64,000 bases of DNA, from NCBI GenBank assembly GCA_963576725.1, contig OY755239.1, positions 60,977,453 through 61,041,452 on the forward strand. Reading direction: 5' to 3'. This document shows, in pieces, positions 10,877-21,901 of the stretch. The position numbers and the translations under genes are program-made. The DNA is from Azorinus chamasolen. Taxonomy: Eukaryota; Mollusca; Bivalvia; Cardiida; Solecurtidae. The first letter of the stretch is position 1. The number at the start of each line of letters is the position of its first letter. The notes beneath the pieces were generated by a model. It was not told the origin of the DNA and ran no database searches. It saw nothing but the letters and a program-made list of their open reading frames with translations.

Positions 10877-11178
10877 TACACAGTAAAATCTCGATTATTC
10901 GAATTTTTAGTATAAAATAATTTCGACCCTTTTGGGTAGGTGGCAGCTTAATGCATGGTGAAATTAATGCAAAAAGCTCCTAGTGGAGCTTTCCGCATGA
11001 CTTTCGCCATGCATTAAGCTGTCAGTTGTTTTTAAGATCGATAATTATACGCATTTTATTGTTCGAATAATCAATAATGATACGCATTTTAGTGTTCAAA
11101 TATTCAATAATGATACGCATTTTAGTGTTCGAATAATGATAGGTATTTAAGTGTTCGAATAATCCGGAGTGTACTGTA
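10877..11178. mobile_element. TA-flanked MITE, family E3
   Basis: CAGTAAAATCTCGATTATTC at the left and ATAATCCGGAGTGTACTGTA at the right, with inner arms GGCAGCTTAATGCATGGTGA. The right arm is expanded by three tandem ATAATGATACGCATTTTAGTGTTCGAA units (11040-11160). Confidence 0.8.
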
Positions 11179-11224
11179 TATTTGTTCTGTTCTCATATTT
11201 CGCTAGGATTTGAAAGCTATTTAA

Positions 11225-11345
11225 GCTTTGCCGCCGATCCGCTAGTCGCGACATGACTCTCATTTACAAACAGTTTGGACCCAGGTGAGACGATAAGCTG
11301 CTTGACACTTAGTTAATAGTTTCTAAAAAATCTCAATCGAATCGA
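11225..11345. mobile_element. Family C-like MITE remnant
   Basis: CAAACAGTTTGGACCCAGGTGAGACG followed by GCTGCTTGACACTTAGTTAATAGTTTC, as in related remnants at 23540 and 38180. The right hairpin arm is missing. Confidence 0.5.
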
Positions 11346-11399
11346 AAAAAGTCAACATGCTCTAGATCTAAATTGGAGCAAACAAATTTTCTCAGCAGG

Positions 11400-11590
11400 A
11401 TAAGCGTCGTGCCACTATTATCAAGGAGTCAAGGACCACGAAGGAATTAAGGAAAACGTTTGTTTTCCTTTTTTCGTTTTATCCTTGGTATACGTGCGCA
11501 TTTCATGGCTTTTTATTTAATGCTGCTTGTTGTTATTACCATGTGATGTACACTTTTACCGAAATAAATATATCTATCTATCTAAGGGTT
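11400..11590 (+). mobile_element. Probable non-LTR retrotransposon 3' tail
   Basis: Sequence ending CATGTGATGTACACTTTTACC, AAATAAATATA and a TATC microsatellite. This arrangement is typical of LINE 3' ends; no coding part is visible. Confidence 0.45.
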
Positions 11591-11735
11591 AAACATTGCA
11601 AGGACGACAGCACTGGGCATGTTTGTATAGGTATGCTGCGTTCATCGACAAAATGTACTTAAAACCTCAGTGTGCACTGCATGTTGTTTTTGCATGGCTG
11701 ATATATAATATACCACTAGTAGATCTCATATCAGG

Positions 11736-12440
11736 TTTGAGGAAAAGTACACATAATAGATATAATTACATGTATCTTGTTAAATTGTTGACATTGACCC
11801 ACGTTAACCCTTTGAATGCTTAAACTATGTAGACCCTGATCAGAGAGCTCCGAGAGGATTTAGGAAAAGTTTACATAATAGATATAATAATCCTATTAAA
11901 TTGTTGACATTGACCCACGCTAACCCTTTGAATGCGTAATCTATGTAGGCCCTGATCAGATGGCTCCTAGAAGATTGAGGAAAAGTACACATAATAGATA
12001 TAATTATACTGTTAAATTGTTGACATTTGAATGCGTAAACAGTGTAGACCCTGATCAGAGGGCTCCAAGAAGATTGAGGAAAAGTACACATAATAGATAT
12101 AATTATACTGTTAGATTGTTGACATTGACCCTCCTTAACCCTTTGAATTCGTAAACAGTGTAGACCCTGGTCAGATGGCTCCTAGAGGATTGAGGAAAAG
12201 TACACATAATAGATATAATTATACTGTTAAATTGTTGACATTTGAATGCGTAAACAGTGTAGACCCTGATCAGAGGGCTCCAAGAAGATTGAGGAAAAGT
12301 ACACATAATAGATATAATGATACTGTTAGAGTGTTGACATTGGCCCTCGTTAACCCTTTGAATGCGTAAACAGTGTAAACCCTGATCAGGGGGCTTTTAG
12401 AGGAGACCTCTGATCAGGTCTGCACCATTTGTCATTCAAA
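11736..12440 (+). repeat. Tandem array derived from family H MITE
   Basis: Six units start at about 11741, 11862, 11977, 12076, 12192 and 12292. Each has GAGGAAAAGTACACATAATA, then TTAAATTGTTGACATT and GTGTAGACCCTGATCAGAGG. The last four alternate 99, 116 and 100 bp, making a 215-bp dimer. Short units lack the GACCC-TTAACCCTT block. The array ends with a hairpin partner GAGGAGACCTCTGATCAGGTC and GGAAAGGTTAA. Confidence 0.88.
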
Positions 12441-12550
12441 ATCCGCTGGAAAGGTTAAGCCTTTCATACTGAGTAAGCTCTATAGTTAAACACTGACGGG
12501 GGCATTCCATTCTGAAAAAAGCGTTGAATGGGTTAAGGGTTTAACAATGA

Positions 12551-12690
12551 AGAGCTCCAGATAAGATGCGTAAATTTAAACATTTTCAAGCATAACTCCT
12601 TGAGACGATTCTAAAGAGTGGTCACTGTATAGGATTTGGTGGAGAAATGTCGAATTTAGTTTTTGGGTACGCATCGGTATCTGTAAATAC
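12551..12690. mobile_element. Family G1 element, half hairpin deleted
   Basis: AGAGCTCCAGATAAGATGCG at the left and GGTACGCATCGGTATCTGTA at the right, as at 17811-18000. The left half of the palindrome is missing, so the sequence goes straight to GAGACGATTCTAAAGAGTGG. Confidence 0.75.
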
Positions 12691-12761
12691 AAAAGAAGCT
12701 ATACAGACCAGCTATACTCGTAGCTACTGGGCATGTGGAGTATCTATTGTATTAGAGACTT

Positions 12762-13012
12762 TTAACAATTCGCTTGCTATTCACGTCAATATACCTATCT
12801 GTAAATAGTGAAGACCCAGATGATACTGCTCCTGCAGGAGCTGTCTCATCAGGGTCTTCACTATTTACAAGTTGATTGTGCAACCTGTGCACTCCACAGC
12901 AGTGATTTCACAGCGGAATACTTGTACACGGCGGAATATATATGTAATTATACAACAGGGCATGAGTAAAGAAGGAGAAATGTATTTTAAAATTCAGCAA
13001 TAGAAGGGTTAA
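12762..13012 (+). mobile_element. TTAA-flanked MITE, family A (copy 3)
   Basis: TTAACAATTCGCTTGCTATT at the left and AGAAGGGTTAA at the right. Its right end is 131 bp from DUOX exon 2. Hairpin tip CTCCTGCAGGAG is intact, mismatch A:A. Confidence 0.88.
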
Positions 13013-13142
13013 CATAGATGTTGTACAAATGTATATGTATAAGTAAATGACAAAATAGATCCAAAACCAGTTGTTTTCACAATTGATCAAGTGTTCCTGT
13101 TAGTGGGTTTGGTTTACATCTATTAGACCCTAGACTACTCAC

Positions 13143-13232
13143 CAATGGCACCCCAGTCCGGGTGGATGAGGTTGTTGAACCACCCATCAAGTGGCGTTAT
13201 CTCGAAGTCTGTTAGATTGCTATGCTGACCAG
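13143..13232 (-). CDS. DUOX: Dual oxidase (DUOX) exon 2
   Basis: The 90-nt minus-strand exon is bounded by acceptor TTTTGTTTCAG and donor GTGAGT; phase 1 at both ends. It encodes residues ~24-52, GQHSNLTDFEITPLDGWFNN followed by LIHPDWGAI. DGW(F/Y)NNL near the mature N-terminus is the hallmark start of the DUOX peroxidase-like domain. NLT is a potential N-glycosylation site. The exon joins exon 1 through a serine codon (T+CT) and exon 3 through an aspartate codon (G+AC). Both joins keep the frame open, which strongly supports the model. Confidence 0.92.
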
Positions 13233-13344
13233 CTGAAACAAAACGAATGTAGTTAATTGATGTGGTAGCAAATGCATGCACATAGCTATAATTGTATTAT
13301 ATATACATATATTTTGTCGGTGTATACTGTATACATTTAACATC

Positions 13345-13870
13345 CAAGGAGGGCGACAGCACATATCGTCAACCCGAGGTTGATAATATCCACCAAGACA
13401 TTAGCCGAGGTGGACATTACCATACTGGTGGTTTACAATACGTGCTGTCGCCCTCTATGCGATGTGAAATTTATTTTATTATACCGAACGTCACATTCAA
13501 TTTCATCAGCAAAACAGATGTTTTCAGTGACAACAATTAACAGCTTTCAACAAGTTATTCTCCGTGCTAAAATATCACGGAACAGCTTCACACTTCTATT
13601 CATTACACGTTTAGTACTGGTGGGGTACTTTTTGCTGTCCAATCTTGACAGATCCGAAACAGATCTCAATTATTAGACAAAAACGAACTGTCAAACGTCG
13701 TTTGGTGATCAAATTACTGGTGTCGGATGACGTCACGCACACAATTTAATAAGCGCTCCCTCATCTAGCCGTGATATTGCCCTCACGGGATAATGTTGAA
13801 TGGAACAGTCCAAATTGTTTCATGGCAGGTATATGAAAATTTTCTACAGGAAAGTCACGTGAGGTATATA
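13345..13870. repeat. Duplicated segment, left copy
   Basis: Starts with a 115-bp hairpin whose ends are AGGGCGACAGCAC and GTGCTGTCGCCCT, followed by ACCGAACGTCACATTCAATT, GATGACGTCACGC and GGGATAATGTTGAATGG. The same order recurs at 14015-14565. The unit has no recognisable coding sequence. Confidence 0.75.
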
Positions 13871-13990
13871 CATATTATAGGTGTATGGAATGCGTCTTAT
13901 AGGAGTGCATACATGCATGTTGTAGGTGTGTACACATGCATATTGTAGGTGTATATACATGCATGATGCAGGTGCGGACACGCCGGTTGC
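13870..13990 (+). repeat. Short minisatellite (about 30 bp unit)
   Basis: Imperfect repeats of TACATGCATGTTGTAGGTGT and TACATGCATATTGTAGGTGT. The same motif reappears at 14985-15045, after the second copy of the duplicated segment. Confidence 0.6.
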
Positions 13991-14014
13991 ATGTTTATAT
14001 TATATGAATACCAC

Positions 14015-14565
14015 ACCGTATGGAGAGCGACATTGCCAACCCGAGGTTGGTTATGTTTACCGAGGCGTAGACCGAGGTGTACATTACCATACCAAGGGTT
14101 GACAATACTTGCTGTCGGTCTTAATAGGATGTGTTATTAATTTTATTACATATGTATACCGAACAGCACACTGAATTTCGTCAGCAAAAACATATTTCTT
14201 CAATGACAACAACAAACAGTTTGAAATAAAAGTTATACTCGATGCTTAAAAATCGCGAAAAGCTTCACATTTCTATTCATTACACGTTAGGTACTGGCGT
14301 GGTCCTTTTCCCTGTCAAATCTCGACTGATCCTCCTCCGAAATAGCCGCACAACGCGGCATTTATAAAAAATAACGACTGTCAAAACGACGTTTGTTGAT
14401 CAAATTGCAAGCGCCAGGCGACGTAAGTCGATGACGTCACGCAACGATTCAATAAGCGATCAATGATCTAGACATACTGTTGCCCGCACGAGATAATGTT
14501 GCATGGAACAGTACAGATTGTTTCAAGGCAGGAAAACTTGTACTGAAAAGCCACATGGGGTATAA
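14015..14565. repeat. Duplicated segment, right copy
   Basis: Diverged paralogue of 13345-13870, offset by about 670 bp; shared blocks include CAACCCGAGGTTG, TCTATTCATTACACGTT, GACGTCACGCA and GAGATAATGTTGCATGGAAC. Confidence 0.75.
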
Positions 14566-14567
14566 TA

Positions 14568-14710
14568 AATAGAGGATCTTACATGAGTGTTCACTACACA
14601 TTGTTTTTATGAAACGTGTTTACTATAATAATATGACACGAGCTTTAGCGAGTGACATATTCTTTATAGTAAACGAGTTTCATAAAAACAATGTATAATG
14701 AACACGGATG
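14568..14710. repeat. Inverted repeat (about 58-bp arms)
   Basis: Left arm CTTACATGAGTGTTCACTAC and GTTTTTATGAAACGTGTTTAC; right arm is the imperfect inverse ending GAACACGGATGTAAG. The loop is about 20 bp. Confidence 0.75.
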
Positions 14711-15479
14711 TAAGATTCTTTTTATCACATAATCCTTAAAATGCTATAGAAAATAAAACAGACTAGCTGACGGTTGTTTCTGTCATTGCTTTACAAACAG
14801 CGTAGTAATACAACGGACGACCCGCTTGGCGTGCTATGATTGGATAACGCTTATTAAATGAGCGCTACGATTTGCTAACTTGCTAATTTGCATAAAAAAT
14901 GCACTAGTGCAATTCTGCGAAATACGGCACTCTGTTACGGCACTCCCACATGGTAGAGTATGTGATAAACATGAATGCTACCGGTAAACATACATGTATG
15001 TCGTAGGTGTATGGGCATGCTTGTTGTAGGTGCATATACATGTAGGGTTTTGTATGAGAGTTATTCTGCCTATTTACCAGTTAATTAATATTACCCGTAT
15101 ATACACCCACACGTTACCAATTATAACACGACTGGTTACATAATATATCCGTTACTGCTAAATGACAAATAAAACATCGGCATTTTATCAAGATCCGTGG
15201 TACATGTATCATACAACTTTGCCATCCATTTGATAACGCCCCTTTCTTCGATATGCTATTTGGCTTAACTTTGCAGTATCAAAAATTCATATCTACCAGA
15301 GCTCTGAGTTATAGAATTCATGACGGCTTGTCATGGTCAACACTCTTTGGATTTCACCTTATACATGGTGTTCTCGTGGTAACGGGATGAATTTACTTCC
15401 CGGAATTTCTCTTACTACGTCACCAGGTGCACTAACCGATTGTAATTGGTCAATTAGCCATGGATACAAAGTAATGTAT

Positions 15480-15760
15480 CCCTCAACTCGTTTCTTTTAA
15501 AAATTGATTTACTATTTATAATCATCTTTTTAATTTTTATTTATTATTGTTTAATTATATGTTAATATCTATTGGTGTGTTTTTTTGTGTGTCAATGCTT
15601 GTTATTTTAATTTTTTTTAAGCTTTTAATAAAGAGAAGTGACCACTGGTCAGACTCGAACTCGAGACCCACCGCTTGCATACCCAGATATGTATTCATTG
15701 CACCAAGACAACTATATGCTGAAGAGTTGCGGCTTGCTGAGGCATTTAAAAATTAAGAAA
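15480..15760 (-). mobile_element. tRNA-derived SINE
   Basis: Minus-strand head: GTCTTGGTGCAATG (A-box-like), then GAGTTCGAGTCTGACC (B-box-like), about 75 bp, followed by an AT-rich body and GATTATAAATAGTAAATCAA. The same order occurs on the plus strand at 61860-62090, so this is a family and not a single tRNA pseudogene. Confidence 0.65.
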
Positions 15761-16125
15761 CACCGCAGTCGCTTCTTTTATTTACATTAGAGTGGTTCAA
15801 GGTTAGTTCCAAATTAAGTACGTATATCTGTGCATCGTACTGTTTTACGGAGATGTTAATAATAAAGACGTTAATGCGTACATTTATCTTCCGGGTGTAG
15901 TACATTTGTAACGGAATCGTTCGCATTGGCAAGTCGGGGGCTATCCTCCAACACAATCCTAATTTCGCATGTGTTTATTCCGTTTGTGTATGCAAAAGGC
16001 TTTAAGAATGTCCGGGAAGAAAATTATTGTATTGTTTTCGGTGCAACAATCTATCTTTGCAGCAATTATTCTCGTATTACATTGAGTTGTTTAATCTGAC
16101 ATCTAACCATTTTCAGCATGGAATA

Positions 16126-16215
16126 GTCCACTCAGTATGAAAGGCTTAAACGTGTCAGAGGAATTTAAATGGCAAAAAGTGCAGGGATGTATTTGCAAAT
16201 CCAAGCCCACATCCG
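16126..16215. mobile_element. Family H-like MITE remnant
   Basis: TCCACTCAGTATGAAAGGC and TCAGAGGAATTTAAATGG match the remnant at 8676 and sequence near 1575. No intact ends. Confidence 0.35.
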
Positions 16216-16236
16216 TCCAGCATTCAAAAGACTGAT

Positions 16237-16433
16237 TACAGTAAAACCCCTCTAATGAGACCACTTAATGAACAAACATGGCTGTCTTCTTAAGCAGGTG
16301 GTTGCTTAATGTAGGATGAAAGTTATGCAGAAAGCTTTCTGAATAACTTTCGTCCTGCATTAAGCTACCACCTGCCTTTACCACTGTGGATTATGCCCCT
16401 ATTTGGTGGTCGCATTAGAGGGTTTTAACTGTA
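16237..16433. mobile_element. TA-flanked MITE, family E2
   Basis: TACAGTAAAACCCCTCTAAT at the left and ATTAGAGGGTTTTAACTGTA at the right. Inner arms AGCAGGTGGTTGCTTAATGT and its inverse; tip AAAGCTTTCTG is shortened. Confidence 0.85.
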
Positions 16434-16573
16434 CTTGTCTCGCTGCACAGAATGTTATCATTCCATCTTATGGCTCAAACGAAGCGGATAAATATTTAAC
16501 CCTTTACATACTGAAATGTCAAAGCTGAATGGTCCATTATTGTTTGGCAGTAAACAAGACCATTTAACGTTGC

Positions 16574-16782
16574 TTAACCTTTAACCTGCACAGCAAATTA
16601 TTTTTACATCATTTTCCCCTACTATATTTTCAAAATTCAAGTTATAATCAAGTTTTCTACCAAAATGCAATCTGGCAAACAGTCTGGATCCTGATGAGAC
16701 GCCGAGTTACTCGACGTCTCATCTGGATCCAAACTGTTTGCATAGGTATTCACTCATCCACTCATAGCAGGCTACACGTTAA
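16574..16782 (-). mobile_element. TTAA-flanked MITE, family C
   Basis: TTAACCTTTAACCTGC at the left and GCAGGCTACACGTTAA at the right. Hairpin CAAACAGTCTGGATCCTGAT with tip GCCGAGTTACTCGAC; the mismatch is T:T (CCTGATGAGAC and ATCTGGATCC). Confidence 0.85.
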
Positions 16783-17119
16783 ATGGTTATTGAATGACAA
16801 ATATGCGGATGCACATAGTTGAAAAATGCCGGTTAGCACGCTTCTCGCACTTAACCCTTTACACCATGAATATTCATGCATGCCCAAAATCCAGATCGCA
16901 AGTTAAAGTCTAGTTTTAAGCCTTGAATTTCGTGTCCGTCCCCAGCTTAAATGTTTTTCTTCTAAATTCTTAAAACTTTAGACACGTGTAGTTCTATGCG
17001 AACGAATGTGCAGATCACATGTTCCAGCTTCTTAAGTTGTGTGTTGTTCAAGTTAATAAGTTAAGGTCATAGATTTGTGCATTATGCCTAGGTCACATAT
17101 GCACGGAAAAGATTTGTTC

Positions 17120-17475
17120 GGGGGGGGGGGGGGTTCTAATGTTGTCAGAACTTGTGGCCTGATCCCATTCCAAACATTATATGGAATAAAATATGTTTAA
17201 ACTATATGCACGGATCACCTCGCCGGTTCCACGGATTAAATCTCACAGATGACCCTGAAAATGACAATTTCCGTAGTGCGATGCAGATGCACACAATAGT
17301 ATCTAGGGCAATAGTATCTGGTATGAGACTGGTATGACACCCATTCTGTGATGTATATACATTTGTACTTTTTCATTACATCTCAAAGCCTAGGAGGTTT
17401 TTGTTTTGTTGTTGTTGGTTTTTTTTGTTTGGTTTTTTTTTTTTTTTTTTTTTTTTTGGGGGGGGGGGGGTGTTG
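17120..17475. repeat. Homopolymer tracts
   Basis: Poly-G of 13 at 17120-17132, and a TTTTG/poly-T stretch running directly into poly-G at 17400-17471. These are also likely assembly-error sites. Confidence 0.85.
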
Positions 17476-17810
17476 ATTAACGTCCGTTTCTGCTCACTAT
17501 GGGCTAATTGGACGCCATACAGAGAGACCCGAGCGCGATGCCCTACTCTTATTATCGACTGAGTTTCTCTGGTTCTTTTAGATGCCCAGTGTAAAGCACT
17601 GATACATCGGACCTCGATAATGGGTAATGGGTTACGTTTTCGCATTAGATAAGGTTTACACTACAATTCACTTGGAGAAAAGACAAACCTTTATTCTTCC
17701 AGTTACAATATGGAGATTTTTGCGACCATGTACAGAGTAAATGGAAATGTCAGTTCCTCAGTCATACTACAGTTCTGGTCTTGCTGTATGCCTGTCTATT
17801 TCTTAGACTT

Positions 17811-18000
17811 CAGAGCTCCAGACAAGATGCGTAAATTTGAACATTTTCAACAACAGTTCTTTTATTTCTCCACCAAACCCTATACTGTGACCACTCTTTA
17901 GAATCGTCTCAAAGAGACGATTCTAAAGAGTGGTCTCAGCATAGAGTTTGGTGGATAAATGACGATTTAAGTATTTTGGTACGCACCGGTATCTGTAGCT
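17811..18000. mobile_element. Family G1 element
   Basis: AGAGCTCCAGACAAGATGCG at the left and TACGCACCGGTATCTGTAGCT at the right. The central palindrome GTGACCACTCTTTAGAATCG with tip TCTCAAAGAGA is complete and shared with G2, but the outer arms differ. Confidence 0.8.
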
Positions 18001-18054
18001 ATGCAGTTAGTACTTGATAAATTAAACTAGAAAATTGTGTTTGTAAGACACAGC

Positions 18055-18345
18055 GATGCTCCATGGTGGTGCTTGCCTAGCTGCACGTAAAATTCCTAAG
18101 TCATTTGACCTTGACCTTGGGATTGCGGGCAGCATGGGTTGGGTGCGCAATGAAAGTATGGATGGTGTTTAATGTGTATATGCAGTTCCATGCCAATAGC
18201 TATGGTGGTTAGTGAGATATAAGACAATGAAAAAACTGTGATAACCAACTGCACGAAAAAGCGTGACACACGTACGGACAGACAAACGGACGAACGGACA
18301 TGTGCAAACCATAATGTCCCCGACTATCGTCAACGGGGACATATC
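18055..18345 (+). repeat. Interspersed repeat with GACCTTGACCTTGG and CGGACGGAC motifs
   Basis: TCATTTGACCTTGACCTTGG is followed by an ACGGACAGACAAACGGACG-type run and CGTCAACGGGGACAT. A related repeat lies at 39735-39975. I know these blocks as common dispersed bivalve repeats; the class is not determined. Confidence 0.45.
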
Positions 18346-18529
18346 TAATCCTACATTCCTATGGCGGTTAAGTTATGTACATAGCTCCTGACTGGTGTTG
18401 AACTTTGCGGAGAGGTGTTGTTCATGTTAAAGACCCTGTCACCACGTGTTGCATCATGCATCAGAGAACGTCAATTAAGCTATTAGGTACAGCAATTAAG
18501 TACTTAATGAAAGACACGCGTCCTGTTTT

Positions 18530-18618
18530 ACTGTCATCTTGCCTTAAGCATCCACCTGTCTTCAACACAAACCACTTGATGTAATTCAATGAGCATTATA
18601 GAGAGGTTTTACTGTATA
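18530..18618. mobile_element. E1 fragment (right half)
   Basis: CCTGTTTTACTGTCATCTTG to TTATAGAGAGGTTTTACTGTA, matching the right arm of family E1. Confidence 0.7.
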
Positions 18619-18674
18619 TAGATTTAAACCTACATTTTTTTGTGTAAGTCAAAACTTTCCCCGTAAAGGTTATA

Positions 18675-18883
18675 TACAGTAAAACCCCGCTAATGCGACC
18701 ACTTAATGAATAAACATATCTGTCTTTATAAACAGGTGGTTGCTTAATGCAAGACAAAAGTAATGCAGAAAGCTCCCCTAGGAGCTTTCTGCATTACTTT
18801 TATCCTGCATTAAGCTACCACCTGCCTCTACAACCCAGAAGTATACATCTTTTAGGTGGTCGCATTAGAGGGGTTTTACTGTA
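18675..18883. mobile_element. TA-flanked MITE, family E2
   Basis: TACAGTAAAACCCCGCTAAT at the left and TTAGAGGGGTTTTACTGTA at the right; tip AAAGCTCCCCTAGGAGCTTT. Complete copy. Confidence 0.88.
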
Positions 18884-19111
18884 TTATAAAAAAATAAATT
18901 CATGAATATCCATGAAGTTATCAGTGTATATATATTCATAAGTGAAGTTGTTAAATCCATTAATGATAAATAGTAGATCGCTAAAACAATTTTGCCGACT
19001 TTTACCGTTTAAATTCCATGTTATTTAAGGTTAATCTGGGAAAAAATGAAATTTGGAATCCACAACTAGTTTATGGTTCGTGCAAAAAATGTAGTCTTGC
19101 GAAAACTTATG

Positions 19112-19327
19112 TTAACCCTTTACCTCATAGGCTACTTTTAGATATAACTTCTTTGAATGATTCTACCGAAAAGAAGAGGATTTTTTTTTAGAATTTTGTA
19201 GTTTGAAACCATTGTGATAAATAGAGCATTTGCTCCTATAGGAGCAAATGCTCTATTTATCACAATGGTTTCACAAAGTGAGTTTTACAGAGTCGTCAAA
19301 AGCCGTCAATATGAGGGAATGGGTTAA
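19112..19327 (-). mobile_element. TTAA-flanked MITE, family D
   Basis: TTAACCCTTTACCTCATAGG at the left, ATATGAGGGAATGGGTTAA at the right. Complete hairpin with tip TTTGCTCCTATAGGAGCAAA. Its right TTAA is shared with the next element. Confidence 0.87.
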
Positions 19328-19445
19328 CCCTTTCAACCCGGGAAACGAGTGCACTGTCATTTACAAACAGTGCAGATCCAGATCAAATTGTTCCTGGGAG
19401 AGCCCTGTGAGCTGTGTATCATTCAAAATCATATATCAAGTTTAA
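19324..19445 (+). mobile_element. TTAA-flanked MITE, family H
   Basis: TTAACCCTTTCAACCCGGG to TCATATATCAAGTTTAA, with CAAACAGTGCAGATCCAGAT and an eroded hairpin. It abuts D elements on both sides, each sharing a TTAA. Confidence 0.65.
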
Positions 19446-19610
19446 CCCATTCCCTCATATTGACGACTTTTGACGACCCTGTAAAAGTAACTTTGTGAAA
19501 CCATAGTGATAAATAGAGCAATGGTTTCAAGCTAAAAAATCTAAAATGTTCTGAATGAAGTCTATAATTAAACATTGATGGACTAATCCATTCTGAGAAT
19601 TCACGGTTGT
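19442..19610 (+). mobile_element. Family D MITE, truncated
   Basis: TTAACCCATTCCCTCATATT and GAAACCATAGTGATAAATAGAG, then the hairpin tip is deleted and family H-like sequence (TATAATTAAACATTGATGG) follows. Confidence 0.65.
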
Positions 19611-19969
19611 AAAAAAAACAGAGCTGACTGAAATAATAATAACATAACAGCATAACCTTTATTGGTATTAAACAGTTCATGTTGCTAGCATGTATAAGGC
19701 AAAAATGATAGCAGAACATACTTACAGAGAAGCAATCATTAATCATTGTAATCATTGAAACATAATTTACAAATGTTCTGGTTCAGAATATTTATCTAAA
19801 ACGTCATTTGAACAAGTGCTGTGCAAAATATACTTTCTGCTTTATTTGTATACAATAATTCAAGATCACTAGCCTTGAGAGTACGTTTATATACGCTGAA
19901 TTTGAACGCTTGAATTTTCAAATGGACTCCGGTATACTAAATTTCACATAGGTCAAGCAAACAAGTTTG

Positions 19970-20055
19970 AACATGATAGAACCAGATATTTATATTCCAT
20001 AAACAAACATACCAGACTGTGATATGGGTCTGCTCTGTTTGCAAAGGCGTATAAA
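19970..20055 (+). mobile_element. Family B MITE fragment
   Basis: TCCATAAACAAACATACCAG and TATGGGTCTGCTCTGTTTGC, with the hairpin tip deleted. Confidence 0.55.
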
Positions 20056-20104
20056 ACCTCATAATACTTAGACGTAGACAGTCGAATAATGGGTATATCC
20101 ATGG

Positions 20105-20321
20105 TTAACCTTTAGCCTGCTATGGGCGGATGAGTGAATACTTATGCAAACAGTTTGGATCCAGATGAGACGCCGAGTAACTCGGCGTCTCATCAGGATC
20201 CAAACTGTTTGACACCCTGGTTGCTGCATTTTGGTAGACAATTTGATTATAGCTTCAATATTGAAAATGTAGTAGGTGCAAAAGTGTGCAAATATATTTT
20301 GCTCAGCAGGCTAAAGGTTAA
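20105..20321 (+). mobile_element. TTAA-flanked MITE, family C
   Basis: TTAACCTTTAGCCTGC at the left, GCAGGCTAAAGGTTAA at the right. Hairpin GTTTGGATCCAGATGAGACG with tip CCGAGTAACTCGG and A:A mismatch. The best reference copy of this family. Confidence 0.9.
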
Positions 20322-20470
20322 TAAATCATTCAAAACGAGGTAAAAGACAAATCTGTTCTTTGTTTATATACGTTTTTGTGACACGATCATTCGACACCTA
20401 AACACTCGCCCTGATACAAACGTTTTTCCTCATCTCTGCGCTATTTATCATTCAAAACCATCTAGTAAAC

Positions 20471-20690
20471 TTAACCCATTCCCTCATAGGCTATTTCTCG
20501 AACCAACCTATTTCAATACATCTACTGAAAAAGAGAAATTACTAGAGAACAGAAAAAAAGAAGAATTGTGTTGTAATGAAACTATTGAAAATCATGTGGA
20601 GCAAATGCTCTATTTATCACGATGGTTTCAAAACGTGACATTCAGAGAGGCGTCAAAATTTAAAGACGTCAATATGAGGGATTGGGTTAA
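20471..20690 (+). mobile_element. TTAA-flanked MITE, family D
   Basis: TTAACCCATTCCCTCATAGG and ATATGAGGGATTGGGTTAA. The left arm of the hairpin is partly deleted (AAAATCATGTGGAGCAAATG). A family H tail (GCGCTATTTATCATTC) abuts its left TTAA. Confidence 0.8.
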
Positions 20691-20814
20691 GCCTTCCATA
20701 CCCATCCGACTAGGATGTGCTATGTTTACTAATGAAACCATAACAAATCTGTCTCATCAATTTCTTCATACCAATGCCAATACAGCATGTGTCATAGGCC
20801 CTATAAACACCATA

Positions 20815-21014
20815 TACAGTAAAACCTCTCTATAACGGCCACCTAATTAGTTGGTATTAAGGGCAGGTGGCTGCTTAAAGCAAGGTGAAAGTAAAACAGA
20901 ACGCTCCCATAGGAGCGTTCTGTTTTACTTTCACATTGCTTGAAGCAGCCACCTGTCTTTAACACAAAATAATTGATGTAATTTAGCGGCCGTTGTAGAG
21001 AGGATTTACTGTTA
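20815..21014. mobile_element. TA-flanked MITE, family E1
   Basis: TACAGTAAAACCTCTCTATA at the left, GTAGAGAGGATTTACTGTTA at the right; hairpin AAACAGAACGCTCCCATAGG. Complete apart from one inserted base at the right end. Confidence 0.87.
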
Positions 21015-21722
21015 TTAATAGTCATGACGTCATTCATTCTTACATTCGCAGACATTAAACAGGGAAAGGGTTACCTCTGATACTGTTGTAACAAATATGT
21101 TTGTTTCGATCTGTTGCTATCTTTAACAGTTCCCCCCTGTTGAATATTCATGTAAGAAATAAATTACGTCATGAATACTTTTATCTACTGATGTTTTCTT
21201 TAAGGATTATATAGATTTTGTTTTCAAGGAATATCTGAAAAAAGCGGTTCCATACTAAACAAGTCTGTTTTTTACACCTCCATGCAAATAAACAAAAATT
21301 AGTCTACATATTACTTGTAATTCAATAGCATTACTGAATGTAAGAAAGTATTAAAACAATATTCACAAATCATGTGTTAATTTTAAACATTTAATACCGA
21401 TTCACATAAAGTAAGAACGAAAACAAAGTAGTCCCGGCAAGGTGTAGCCTTTTTTCATCGGGGTATCATATTATACATGCAATTGTATAGTACCTATGCT
21501 CGTATGACCCATACACATGCCACACTTCCTTAATCGTTTTACCAAAAACCGTTCAGACTATTCCACGAATTTCAAAGTAGATTTCATAGAATAGAAAAGA
21601 TTCGTTAATTCGTTCACTTCCTACGTTCTATTGCACTAATTAAAGGACACGCTTCCTTTTATAATGAATACACTTGTAGTTAGCACATTGAGGAAAGTCA
21701 CTACTTTGCAGTCAGTAAAGCA

Positions 21723-21818
21723 CCCATTTCCTCATATTGACGACTTTTGACGACTGTGCAAAAATCACTTTGTGAAACCATTGTGATAAATAGAGCATTT
21801 GCTCCTATAGGAGCAACC
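21723..21818 (+). mobile_element. Family D MITE, left half
   Basis: CCCATTTCCTCATATTGACG to GCATTTGCTCCTATAGGAGC, cut at the hairpin tip and followed by family H-like sequence. Confidence 0.75.
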
Positions 21819-21901
21819 ATGCATGACACTAACCCTCTGGTCTGTGTCTACAGTGTATGCCCATCTGAGCTGTTTATTATTCAAAAGCATCTATCAAGTA
21901 C

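Larger units (their letters stand above)
5943..13142 (-). other. DUOX intron 2
   Basis: Phase 1 intron of 7,200 bp between exon 2 (donor GTGAGT, 13137-13142) and exon 3. It holds MITEs of families A, B, C, D, E, F, G1 and H, a tandem array and two probable retrotransposon tails, listed separately. Positions 5943-6330, 6500-7077, 7330-7990 and 9401-10009 show nothing I recognise. Confidence 0.85.
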
